DNA from: DSOS01 sp035286585
GTDB taxonomy: Bacteria > Chloroflexota > Anaerolineae > Anaerolineales > UBA4823
Direction of reading: 5' to 3'
Assembly (NCBI GenBank): GCA_035286585.1
Contig: DATEDC010000114.1
Span: 1-29,950 of the forward strand
DNA: 29,950 nucleotides
Shown: positions 1-6,793 of the stretch, in pieces
How the letters are laid out: every line of letters begins with the position of its first letter
How positions within the stretch are numbered: the stretch's first letter is position 1
The notes under the pieces: model-generated
What the model was told of the DNA's origin: nothing
Databases searched by the model: none
The model's input: only the letters and a program-made list of their open reading frames with translations
Position numbers and translations under genes: made by a program

Positions 1-1
1 A

Positions 2-787
2 ATACTGTCACGCCTGCGCGAGATCGAGCATGTGGAGATCATTCGCATTGGCACCCGGATCCCGGTCCTGCTCCCCATGAGAATCACGAACGAACTGACC
101 GACATGCTGCAGAAATACCATCCGCTGTGGATGAACATCCACGTCAACCATTCCAACGAGATCAGCCAGGAGCTGGCCGAGGCCTGCGACCGACTGACCC
201 GGGTGGGCATCCCGCTGGGTAACCAGTCGGTGCTGCTGGCCGGCGTGAACGACAACGTCCATGTGCAGCGCCAGCTCGTCCACGACCTGGTTCGCATCCG
301 CGTCCGCCCGTATTACCTGTATCAATGCGACCTGGTTGAAGGGGCGGGTCACTTCCGCACGCCAGTCGCCAAGGGGATCGAGATCATGGAAGGCCTGCGC
401 GGCCATACCTCCGGCTACGCCGTGCACCAATACATCATCGACGCCCCCGGCGGCGGCGGTAAGATCCCGGTGATGCCCAATTACCTGCTCAGCATGTCGG
501 ATCACAAGGTGGTGCTGCGCAATTACGAAGGCTTTATCACCACCTACGAAGAACCGCTGGATTACCTGCCCGGCAAGGCAGCCGTCTTCGGCGGAGAAAA
601 ACGCCCCGAACCAGGCCAGGCGGGTATTTCCGGGCTGCTGGAAGGGGAGCAGCTCTTCATCAAGCCGGAAGGCTTCGATGAGCTGCACGAACGCGGCGGC
701 ATTCAGCACCGCTTGAAAGACGCCCGCAAGTGGGTCCCGCTGGGGATTGGCCCAGGCGAGGCGGAAGAGACGGCTCCAGAAGAGTAA
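2..787 (+). CDS. kamA: Lysine 2,3-aminomutase family protein (5' partial)
   Basis: The 261 visible residues are the C-terminal part of a KamA-type radical SAM/PLP aminomutase. The reading frame is open from base 2, so the gene starts outside the window and the radical SAM CxxxCxxC motif is not visible. Recognisable family segments include HPLWMNIHVNHSNE, IPLGNQSVLLAGVND, RPYYLYQCDLVEGAGHFRT and the C-terminal DAPGGGGKIPVMPNY stretch. The family interconverts alpha- and beta-lysine, or related amino acids such as glutamate in some members. In many bacteria and archaea, beta-lysine feeds the osmolyte N-acetyl-beta-lysine or lysine fermentation. No partner gene is visible, so the exact substrate is open. 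Lysine is the default because of overall similarity. No clear terminator follows the stop codon before the next promoter. Confidence 0.9.
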   Translation: MLSRLREIEHVEIIRIGTRIPVLLPMRITNELTDMLQKYHPLWMNIHVNHSNEISQELAEACDRLTRVGIPLGNQSVLLAGVNDNVHVQRQLVHDLVRIRVRPYYLYQCDLVEGAGHFRTPVAKGIEIMEGLRGHTSGYAVHQYIIDAPGGGGKIPVMPNYLLSMSDHKVVLRNYEGFITTYEEPLDYLPGKAAVFGGEKRPEPGQAGISGLLEGEQLFIKPEGFDELHERGGIQHRLKDARKWVPLGIGPGEAEETAPEE

Positions 788-835
788 GCCAGTCGATCTC
801 TACATAAAAAACAGGTAAGAATCATCTTCAGCCAC

Positions 836-863
836 TTGACAACCGGCGCCTATTGCCTATAAT
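836..863 (+). promoter_or_regulatory. Strong sigma-70 type promoter of the cysM operon
   Basis: A perfect -35 TTGACA at 836-841 and a perfect -10 TATAAT at 858-863 are separated by 16 bases. This predicts a start near 870, leaving a leader of about 245 bases before cysM. It is the best promoter match in the window. Confidence 0.8.
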
Positions 864-870
864 TATTACT

Positions 871-1089
871 AGAAATGTCTTAAAAATTCGGACTCGGAGC
901 ATCCTGTGATGAAAACCTGCACGTGTCTGAGGCGGGGTTTGTAACCGCCGCCTCGTCACGAAGATGAACTGAAGCAAGACGACCCTGCTTCATACGGCCA
1001 ACAGACTGGCGAGAGGTGGTTGCGACCCCGCATGCGAAAGCAGCTGCGCGTGGTTGTGTGTGCGCCACCTTTTTTGATCTCTGTTGGCC
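871..1089 (+). promoter_or_regulatory. Structured 5' leader of cysM with attenuator-like terminator
   Basis: The leader holds several nested pairings. One is a long stem with arms GAGGCGG and CCGCCTC, extended by CGTG/CACG, at roughly 921-957. A second hairpin has arms GAAGCA and TGCTTC at 971-991. A third has arms AGGTGG (1014-1019) and CCACCT (1065-1070), an inner GAAA-loop hairpin and an immediate run of six T (1070-1075), as in an intrinsic terminator. A perfect 10-bp pairing, GGCCAACAGA (996-1005) with TCTGTTGGCC (1080-1089), brackets the terminator. Such an arrangement suits transcription attenuation of cysteine synthesis. It does not match the SAM-I consensus. It has only a faint T-box-like GGTGGT segment without ACCGCG, so the RNA class is unknown. 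Confidence 0.55.
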
Positions 1090-1116
1090 TTTACGCTTAA
1101 TTTGGAGAAACAGCAA

Positions 1117-2082
1117 ATGACGACTCAAGTGGCACTTTCTCAAGCCCAATTGGTGGCATCGGCTGCCATAGCGAGTCTCGAAGACGCCATTGGAAATACG
1201 CCCATGCTGCCCCTGCGCCGGTTGACAGCGGGGCTATCCCCGCGGGTGCAGGTGCTGGCAAAAGCCGAATGGTTCAACCCGGGAGGCTCGATCAAAGACC
1301 GCCCGGCGATCAACATCCTGCGCCGCGCCCTGGAAGAGGGGTGCATCAAGCCGGGCATGCGCCTGCTCGATTCGACCTCCGGCAACATGGGAATTTCCTA
1401 CGCCACATTTGGCGCCAGCCTGGGCGTTCCCGTCACCCTGACCATGCCCGCCAACGCCAGCCCCGAGCGCGTCACCATGCTGCGGGCGCTGGGCGCGGAA
1501 CTGGTGCTCACCGATCCGCTCGAAGGCTCAGACGGCGCCATCGGGGTGGCGCGCCAGATGGCGCTTGAGCAGCCGGAGCGCTACTATTACGCCAACCAGT
1601 ACGATAACCCGGCGAACTGGATGGCCCACTACGAGCACACCGGGCCTGAGATCGTCCAGCAGACTTCTGGAGGCGTCACCCACTTCGTGGCTGGTCTGGG
1701 GACGACGGGCACCCTGATGGGCGTGGGGCGCTACCTGCGCCAGTACAACCCGGCAGTGCAGATCATCGCCGGGCAGCCCGACGCCCCATTCCACGGCCTG
1801 GAAGGCTTGAAGCACATACCGACCGCCATCCAGCCGGCGATCTTCGACCCGCGCCTGGCGGATCGGACCGTGGAAATCTCCACCGAGGCGGCATACGCCA
1901 TGGTCCGCCGGCTGGCGCAGGAGGAGGGCCTGTTCGTGGGCATCTCCTCCGGGGCGGCCGCTCTCGCCGCCCTGCAGGTGGCCTCAGAGCTGGAAGAAGG
2001 CGTGGTTGTCACCGTCTTCCCCGACGCGGGATACAAATACCTGAGCGACAAGGCTTTGTGGGGCGCCGAAGAGGGCGCCTGA
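1117..2082 (+). CDS. cysM: Cysteine synthase, CysM type (probable O-phosphoserine/CysO-dependent)
   Basis: This is a 321-residue PLP-dependent beta-replacement enzyme. It has NTPM at 27-30, the PLP lysine K60 in PGGSIKDR, the substrate loop TSGNMG at 87-92, the phosphate-binding GLGTTGT at 193-199 and a C-terminal DAGYKYLS. The segments SIKDRPA, QYDNPAN, THFVAGLGTTGTLMG and DAGYKYLS closely resemble mycobacterial CysM. That enzyme uses O-phosphoserine and the thiocarboxylated carrier CysO as sulfur donor. The following genes encode Mec-type and CysO-MoeZ-type proteins, which supports this subtype over an ordinary sulfide-using CysK. The ATG at 1117 is chosen because TTGGAG precedes it by about ten bases; upstream codons fall in the leader hairpins. 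Phosphoserine preference is inferred, not seen. Confidence 0.88.
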   Translation: MTTQVALSQAQLVASAAIASLEDAIGNTPMLPLRRLTAGLSPRVQVLAKAEWFNPGGSIKDRPAINILRRALEEGCIKPGMRLLDSTSGNMGISYATFGASLGVPVTLTMPANASPERVTMLRALGAELVLTDPLEGSDGAIGVARQMALEQPERYYYANQYDNPANWMAHYEHTGPEIVQQTSGGVTHFVAGLGTTGTLMGVGRYLRQYNPAVQIIAGQPDAPFHGLEGLKHIPTAIQPAIFDPRLADRTVEISTEAAYAMVRRLAQEEGLFVGISSGAAALAALQVASELEEGVVVTVFPDAGYKYLSDKALWGAEEGA

Positions 2083-2096
2083 GAGGCGAGAGTGCT

Positions 2097-2570
2097 ATGT
2101 TCGTCCTGGAAATCGCGCCTGATATTTTAGATCAAATACATCGCCACGGCGAAGCCGCCTATCCCGACGAGGGCGCGGGCCTGCTGCTTGGCAGGGTAGA
2201 CAGAGGCCTGAAGCAGGTGTCGGCCATCCTGTCGCTCCCCAACGCCCGCGAGGCCGGCGCCCGCCGCAACCGCTACCTGGTCACCGCGCAGGATTACCTG
2301 CGCGGCGAGCTGGAGGCCGACCGGCTGGGCCTGGACGTATTGGGCGTGTTCCACTCCCACCCGGACCATCCCAACCGCCCCTCCGAATTCGACCGCGAAT
2401 GGGCCATGCCGTGGTTTTCTTACCTGATCACCAGCGTGCAGGCGGGGCAGGCCGTGGGAAGCCGAGCCTGGCGCCTCGCCGACGACCGGTCGTATTTTAC
2501 TGAAGAAGAAATCCGCCCGAGCGAGCCCGCTCCAGCGGATGAAACTAAATCTAATAAATTACCGCAATAA
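2097..2570 (+). CDS. mec: JAMM/MPN+ metalloprotease, Mec-like
   Basis: The 157-residue protein carries a complete JAMM zinc-protease signature: E25 in PDEGAGLL, H86 and H88 in FHSHP, S96 and D99 (spacing HxHx10D). In mycobacteria, Mec hydrolyses the CysO-cysteine adduct, releasing cysteine and regenerating the carrier's Gly-Gly end. Its position 14 bases after cysM and upstream of the carrier/E1 fusion supports the same role here. Because the carrier in this window is fused to MoeZ, this protease may also have to cut after Gly-Gly of the fusion; that is inference. ATG 2097 is preferred because GAGAGGCGAG lies just upstream. A longer GTG form would overlap the end of cysM. Confidence 0.87.
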   Translation: MFVLEIAPDILDQIHRHGEAAYPDEGAGLLLGRVDRGLKQVSAILSLPNAREAGARRNRYLVTAQDYLRGELEADRLGLDVLGVFHSHPDHPNRPSEFDREWAMPWFSYLITSVQAGQAVGSRAWRLADDRSYFTEEEIRPSEPAPADETKSNKLPQ

Positions 2571-2602
2571 AGCGGGATTACTTATCACCAAAGGAGTGTA
2601 AA

Positions 2603-2893
2603 ATGTCTCTCTACTTCGTCCGTCACCAGCATAACGCTGAGACCTGCCCGGCTCAGGATCCCGTGGCAGGAAATATGCTGCTTGCCCACCTGAGCCCAAC
2701 CAACGCCCGCAAGTTCGGCGTCAAAATCCACGGCGATGCTGTCCTGGATGGGCAGCACACCTTCGTGCTGATCCTTGAATCCCAGGATACAGCCCAGGTG
2801 GAGAATTTCATGCAGCCGTTCAAACAGGCCGGAGCGGTGGAAATCTGGCCCGCCTCAGAGTGCGAAACTGTCGTGGCAAGAGCCGGATGTTAA
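2603..2893 (+). CDS. Small conserved-looking protein of unknown function in cysteine operon
   Basis: I do not recognise a named family. The product is 96 residues with a strong ribosome site (AAGGAG, seven bases before ATG). It looks compact and soluble, with alternating strand and helix segments compatible with a ferredoxin-like or dimeric alpha/beta-barrel fold. Candidate functional residues are H8, H10 and C15 in the N-terminal segment FVRHQHNAETCPAQDP, a cysteine in SECE near the C-terminus and a terminal cysteine. It lies between mec and the carrier/E1 gene, so a role in sulfur handling or cysteine sensing is possible, but this rests only on neighbourhood. Confidence 0.75.
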   Translation: MSLYFVRHQHNAETCPAQDPVAGNMLLAHLSPTNARKFGVKIHGDAVLDGQHTFVLILESQDTAQVENFMQPFKQAGAVEIWPASECETVVARAGC

Positions 2894-2944
2894 CCACGCA
2901 AAGTATCACATGACCAAGTAAAATATGCTTTATGGAAAGTGCAA

Positions 2945-4381
2945 ATGCCAAGTTTACGCATCCCTACTCCCTTGCGATCCTATACGAATGGTCACAGCGA
3001 AGTGTCTGTGAGCGGCGGCACGGCTGGCGAGGTGATCCAAGATTTGATCTCCCAATTTCCAGCCCTGCGCCCACACCTGTTGAACGGCAATAACGAGCTG
3101 CGCCCATTTGTCAACCTGTTCATCAACCAAGAGAACATCAAGAACCTGGAGGGTCTGGCGACCCCCTTGCGAGAAGAAGACCGCTTGATGCTCATCCCCA
3201 GCATTGCCGGAGGACGATCAGCGACCATGTTACCTGAACTATCCCACGACGAAATATTTCGCTATTCCCGGCACCTGCTGATCCCCGAGGTTGGGCTGGA
3301 AGGTCAGCGCAAGCTGAAAGCCGCATCGGTGTTAGTCATCGGCACCGGAGGCCTGGGCTCGCCAGTGGCGATGTACCTGGCGGCAGCCGGGGTTGGACGC
3401 ATCGGGCTGGTGGATTACGACGTGGTGGACTGGTCCAATCTCCAGCGCCAGATCATCCACGGTATCTCGACCATCGATCAACTGAAGGTCGAATCGGCGC
3501 GCGAGCGCATGCTGGATATCAATCCCGAGATCGAGGTGGATATCTACAACGAGCCCTTCACCTCCGAGAACGCCATGCGTATCGCCGAGCCATACGACCT
3601 GATCATCGACGGCACGGATAACTTTCCGACGCGCTACCTGACCAACGACCTGTGCGTGCTGACCGGCAAGCCCAACGTGTACGGCTCAATCTTCCGCTTC
3701 GACGGGCAGGTGAGCGTTTTCGATGCCCGCCGGGGACCCTGCTATCGCTGCCTGTTCCCCGAGCCGCCGCCGCCCGGCCTGGTGCCTTCCTGCGCGGAGG
3801 GCGGCGTGCTGGGGGTGCTTCCCGGGACGATCGGCACCCTGCAGGCGACTGAGGCGCTCAAGCTGATCCTGGATATCGGCGAGCCGCTGATCGGCAAGCT
3901 GCTGCTCTTCAACGCCCTGGATATGACCTTCGACTTTGTCAGGCTGCGCAAGAACCCAAACTGCAAAGTGTGCGGGGCTAACCCGGAGGTCACCGAGCTG
4001 ATCGACTACGAAGCCTTTTGCGGCGTGCCCGGGCACGATCGCGACGAGGGTTCGGCAGGCGAAGGCTGGGATATCACCGCCGGAGAGCTGGCGAGGCACC
4101 TGCAGGGCGGCAACCACGTCCGCCTCGTGGATGTGCGCGAGCCGCACGAGCTGGAAATCTCCCGCCTGGAGGGCGCCACCCTGATCCCACTGGGCCAACT
4201 GGCGGCTCGCCTCTCGGAGCTGGACAGCGCCGAGGAGATCGTCTTGTTCTGCAAGTCGGGGGCGCGCTCGGCGCGCGCCCTGGAATTGTTAGCCAGCGCG
4301 GGCTTCCGCAAGATGAAAAACCTCAAAGGCGGCATCAACGCCTGGGCGAGAGAGGTGGACACGCGCCTGCCGGTGTACTGA
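2945..4381 (+). CDS. moeZ: CysO-MoeZ-rhodanese fusion (sulfur carrier + E1-like adenylyl/sulfurtransferase)
   Basis: The 478-residue protein has three parts. Residues 1-90 form a ThiS/MoaD-fold carrier very like mycobacterial CysO (IPTPLR, FVNLFIN, LIPSIAGG), ending in G89-G90. Residues about 98-345 are an E1-like MoeB/MoeZ adenylyltransferase with GTGGLGSP (133-140), DGTDNF, zinc cysteines C266/C269 and C340/C343, and PSCAEGG (C283). Residues about 375-478 are a rhodanese domain with catalytic C436 in CKSGARS. MoeZ adenylates the carrier C-terminus and its rhodanese converts it to a thiocarboxylate. Here the Gly-Gly is internal, followed by RSATM, so a free end needs cleavage or separate synthesis. 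ATG 2945 is chosen over GTG 2939 because GGAAAG sits five bases upstream. Confidence 0.9.
   Translation: MPSLRIPTPLRSYTNGHSEVSVSGGTAGEVIQDLISQFPALRPHLLNGNNELRPFVNLFINQENIKNLEGLATPLREEDRLMLIPSIAGGRSATMLPELSHDEIFRYSRHLLIPEVGLEGQRKLKAASVLVIGTGGLGSPVAMYLAAAGVGRIGLVDYDVVDWSNLQRQIIHGISTIDQLKVESARERMLDINPEIEVDIYNEPFTSENAMRIAEPYDLIIDGTDNFPTRYLTNDLCVLTGKPNVYGSIFRFDGQVSVFDARRGPCYRCLFPEPPPPGLVPSCAEGGVLGVLPGTIGTLQATEALKLILDIGEPLIGKLLLFNALDMTFDFVRLRKNPNCKVCGANPEVTELIDYEAFCGVPGHDRDEGSAGEGWDITAGELARHLQGGNHVRLVDVREPHELEISRLEGATLIPLGQLAARLSELDSAEEIVLFCKSGARSARALELLASAGFRKMKNLKGGINAWAREVDTRLPVY
3209..3229 (+). promoter_or_regulatory. Possible internal ribosome site and start for MoeZ domain
   Basis: GGAGG at 3209-3213 overlaps the Gly-Gly codons of the carrier domain. 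It is followed 13 bases later by ATG 3227, which lies at the position expected for a free-standing MoeZ start. The spacing is longer than ideal. The codon after Gly-Gly is CGA (3215-3217), one transition from TGA. Confidence 0.35.
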
Positions 4382-5256
4382 TGCGAGTAATGGAAAACGA
4401 CAACCGGGTGATCCTGGCTGTGCTGGCCCATCCGGACGACGAGACTTTCGGCATGGGCGGCACGCTGGCCTTATACGCCCGCCTCGGCGCCTCGGTTTAC
4501 CTGGTGTGCGCCACGCGCGGCGAAGCCGGTGATGTCGATACGGAATTCCTGCGTGGCTTCAGATCGGTGGCGGAGCGCCGCGAGGCGGAGCTGCGCTGCG
4601 CGGCCGAAAAACTGGGCCTGGCAGGCGTGAACTTCCTGGAGTACCGCGATTCGGGCATGCCCGGCTCGGCGGACAACCAGCATCCGCAGGCATTAATCGC
4701 CGCTCCAATCGAAGAGGTGGCGGCCAAAATTGCCGGCTACATGCGCCAGCTTCGCCCGCAGGTAGTATTGACCTTCGATCCGCTGGGCGGTTACAGGCAC
4801 CCGGACCACATCGCCGTCCATAAGGCTACCGTCAGGGCATTCGAGCTGGCCGGGCAAGCCAGCTTCGAGAGCACCCTGCCTCCCTATCAGCCAGCCAAGC
4901 TGTATTTCCAGGTTTTTCCCCTGAAATTCCTGCGCTTTGCACTCAAGATTTTGCCATTCTTCGGCGTGGACCCGCGCAAATTCGGGCGCAATCGGGATAT
5001 CGACCTGACCGCCCTGGTCCAGGACAGCGATTTCCCCATCCACGCGAAGATTTCACATCGCTCGGTGGCAACCCAAATAGATCAGGCTACTTTCTGCCAT
5101 GCCAGCCAGCTTTCGGGCGTCTCCCTGCGCCGCGGTTCCCTGCGCTGGTTACAGTATTTCCTGGGCAATGCGGATTATTTTATTCGCGCCTTCCCCCCCG
5201 CCAGCGCGGATCTCGAAGAACGAGATTTATTCGCGGGTTTAAACCACCGGGCTTGA
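4381..5256 (+). CDS. LmbE/PIG-L family zinc deacetylase
   Basis: The 291-residue protein belongs to the LmbE-like N-acetylglucosaminyl deacetylase family. It has the metal/catalytic motif AHPDDE at 16-21 and the second metal motif RHPDH at 139-143. Relatives include MshB (mycothiol synthesis), BshB (bacillithiol synthesis) and Mca (thiol conjugate amidase). Its ATG overlaps the moeZ stop codon as TGATG, so translation is probably coupled to the cysteine genes. This favours a role in low-molecular-weight thiol synthesis or detoxification that uses the cysteine made upstream. No glycosyltransferase or cysteine ligase partner is visible, so the substrate stays open. An alternative start is ATG 4390. 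Confidence 0.85.
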   Translation: MRVMENDNRVILAVLAHPDDETFGMGGTLALYARLGASVYLVCATRGEAGDVDTEFLRGFRSVAERREAELRCAAEKLGLAGVNFLEYRDSGMPGSADNQHPQALIAAPIEEVAAKIAGYMRQLRPQVVLTFDPLGGYRHPDHIAVHKATVRAFELAGQASFESTLPPYQPAKLYFQVFPLKFLRFALKILPFFGVDPRKFGRNRDIDLTALVQDSDFPIHAKISHRSVATQIDQATFCHASQLSGVSLRRGSLRWLQYFLGNADYFIRAFPPASADLEERDLFAGLNHRA

Positions 5257-5278
5257 GGGCTGTCGCTGCACAGGACCG

Positions 5279-5332
5279 AAAAAACCCCCGCACAAGGCAC
5301 ACTTAACCATAATGCCGGCGCAGGGGTTCTTT
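5279..5332 (+). terminator. Terminator of the cysteine operon
   Basis: AAAAAACCCCCGC and GCAGGGGTTCTTT pair around an inner GGCA/TGCC stem, just after the deacetylase stop codon. The minus strand ends the stem in six T, so it may also work in reverse. Confidence 0.6.
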
Positions 5333-5389
5333 GGGAATCATTGTAAATCCGGGACTTTCCACGGTAACTCCCAAAGAGCCGGCGCAGGG
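5314..5389. repeat. Paired short repeats upstream of slyD
   Basis: The 12-mer GCCGGCGCAGGG occurs at 5314-5325 and again at 5378-5389. Between and beside them, CTTTGGGA (5329-5336) is the reverse complement of TCCCAAAG (5369-5376). These could be an operator or folded RNA upstream of the isomerase gene; the function is unknown. Confidence 0.4.
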
Positions 5390-5501
5390 TAGTGGATCTA
5401 GAACAGGTAGCTGTGTTAGAATCAGCTTCTGCCTCCTGATGGCTGCCGCGTTGGACCAGGCTGCTTGAAGGCAGGAAATCAAGCCAGACAGGAGAAATAC
5501 C

Positions 5502-6002
5502 GTGAGCGAAACAGAAAAACCGACCCGCGTTGAGGACGATGTGATCGTCAGCCTGGCTTACACCTTGAGTGTAGACGGCGAGGTGATCGATACCTCAGAT
5601 GACGACGGGCCCATCCAATTCATCCAGGGGAAAGGGCACATCGTAGCCGGGCTGGAGCGCGCCATATATGGGATGCAGGTGGGCGATAGGAAAGAGCTGG
5701 TTGTCAGCGCAGCGGATGGATACGGCGAGGAAGACCCCAGCGCGATTGCCAATATCCCCAGGCGCGAATTTCCGCCCGAGATCCCCCTGGAGCCGGGCGT
5801 CGAGCTGCAGTTGACCGACCAGGAGGGCGATGAGCTGGAAGCCTATATCGTCTCGGTGGGCCCGGAAATGGTGCGCCTCAATTTCAACCACCCGCTGGCG
5901 GGCAAGGAGCTGCACTTTGCAGTGCAGATCTCCAATTTGCGCCTCGCTACGCCTGAGGAGCTCGATCACGGGCACGTGCACGAGGCGGGTCACCGGCACT
6001 GA
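5502..6002 (+). CDS. slyD: FKBP-type peptidyl-prolyl isomerase, SlyD-like
   Basis: The 166-residue protein has the SlyD layout. FKBP segments at about 10-75 and 125-150 (SLAYTLSVDGEVIDTS, QGKGHIVAGLERAIYGMQVGD) flank an insert-in-flap chaperone domain. A histidine-rich tail occupies 156-166 (HGHVHEAGHRH). SlyD proteins catalyse proline isomerisation, act as folding chaperones and bind nickel or other divalent metals through the tail. The start is GTG 5502, preceded by CAGGAG. No signal peptide is present, so it is cytoplasmic. It stands alone between two terminators. Confidence 0.9.
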   Translation: MSETEKPTRVEDDVIVSLAYTLSVDGEVIDTSDDDGPIQFIQGKGHIVAGLERAIYGMQVGDRKELVVSAADGYGEEDPSAIANIPRREFPPEIPLEPGVELQLTDQEGDELEAYIVSVGPEMVRLNFNHPLAGKELHFAVQISNLRLATPEELDHGHVHEAGHRH

Positions 6003-6042
6003 GCGAGCCGCCAGGCCGGTGTGAAAAATGGTTTTACAATGC

Positions 6043-6088
6043 TGCGCAGCCAGCGGTGAGCAAATCGACCGGGCTGCGCAAAATTTTT
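6043..6088 (+). terminator. Intrinsic terminator after slyD
   Basis: TGCGCAGCC (6043-6051) pairs perfectly with GGCTGCGCA (6072-6080), and five T follow at 6084-6088. Confidence 0.75.
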
Positions 6089-6111
6089 ACACTCCTCTTA
6101 CGTTGCGCCTA

Positions 6112-6171
6112 TCGATTTTTAACACCAGGGTACTATGATAAAAATCGAGCACGGCAGCCCGCCGTAGCTCG
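6112..6171 (+). promoter_or_regulatory. Inverted-repeat operator and leader hairpin upstream of hsp20
   Basis: TCGATTTTTA (6112-6121) and TAAAAATCGA (6139-6148) form a perfect 10-bp inverted repeat with a 17-base spacer. The spacer contains a -10-like TACTATGAT at 6131-6139. Immediately downstream, CGAGC-ACGGC and GCCGT-A-GCTCG (6146-6171) form a stable hairpin that would begin the transcript. The sequence is not the CIRCE element bound by HrcA. A repressor operator for a heat-shock gene is the simplest reading. Confidence 0.5.
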
Positions 6172-6208
6172 AGAATAAGCTATCCCTGATCATAAAGGAG
6201 GTATTGCC

Positions 6209-6700
6209 ATGAGTTTAATTCGAAGAGACCCATTCCGTGATATTTTGTCTTTGCGCAGCACGATGGACCGGCTGTTCGACAACGTCTTTTTCGGCACCCA
6301 GTGGGATTGGGAGGCGGATATCCAGCATCTGGCCCTGGATGTCTCCGAAACCGAGGGCGAGTACATGGTAAAAGCCTCGATCCCCGGCATCAACCCCGAC
6401 GATCTTGACATCACCTTTACCGGTAAGACGCTTACGATCAAGGGCGAATACAAGGAAGAGGAGACGAAAGAGGAGGCGCGCTACCACCTGCGCGAGCGCC
6501 GCTTCGGGAGCTTCACCCGCAGCGTCACCCTACCGACCTCGGTTGAGGCGGATCGCATCGAGGCGCGCTATGAAGCGGGTGTGCTCACCCTGCGGCTGCC
6601 CAAGACCGAGGACGTCAAACCAAAGCGCATCTCAATCCGCAGCGTTGAATCTCCCAAGATGATCGAGGGACGGGCGAAAGATATCGCCGGCAAGAATTAA
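6209..6700 (+). CDS. hsp20: Hsp20/alpha-crystallin small heat-shock protein
   Basis: The 163-residue protein has an alpha-crystallin domain at roughly 48-140. Typical elements are LDVSETEGEYMVKASIPGI, the beta-strand KTLTIKGEY and the A-x-x-x-G-V-L-x-L-x-x-P segment (ARYEAGVLTLRLPK). The N-terminus (RRDPFRDILSLRSTMDRLFD) is the usual oligomerisation arm. Small heat-shock proteins hold unfolding proteins for ATP-dependent chaperones. An excellent ribosome site, AAAGGAGG, precedes the ATG. An inverted repeat overlaps the likely promoter, and the next genes on the other strand encode HtrA-type proteases, giving a stress-response neighbourhood. Confidence 0.93.
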   Translation: MSLIRRDPFRDILSLRSTMDRLFDNVFFGTQWDWEADIQHLALDVSETEGEYMVKASIPGINPDDLDITFTGKTLTIKGEYKEEETKEEARYHLRERRFGSFTRSVTLPTSVEADRIEARYEAGVLTLRLPKTEDVKPKRISIRSVESPKMIEGRAKDIAGKN

Positions 6701-6732
6701 TCAAGAACTGCGCGCATAAGACGAAAAGATCG

Positions 6733-6775
6733 AAAAAGGTCTCGGTGCGGGCTGCGGCCCACATCGAGACCTTTT
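6733..6775. terminator. Bidirectional terminator between convergent genes
   Basis: AAAAAGGTCTCG and CGAGACCTTTT form the outer stem, with an inner GGGC/GCCC pairing. A-rich and T-rich flanks on both sides serve hsp20 on the plus strand and the luxR-type gene on the minus strand. Confidence 0.8.
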
Positions 6776-6793
6776 AATCTTATCTCTTCCCCA

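Noticed and set aside
1011..1040. T-box antiterminator for tRNA-Cys
   Set aside because: Only GGTGGT is present; the conserved ACCGCG half and a convincing stem I were not found, so it is kept as an unknown structure.
871..1076. Leader region as a stand-alone 6S-like RNA of about 205 bases
   Set aside because: The size and promoter/terminator fit, but the 5' and 3' ends do not pair into the required long rod with a central bubble.
880..1149. An 89-codon minus-strand frame across the cysM leader
   Set aside because: It lies over the promoter-proximal hairpins and the cysM start, with no protein features.
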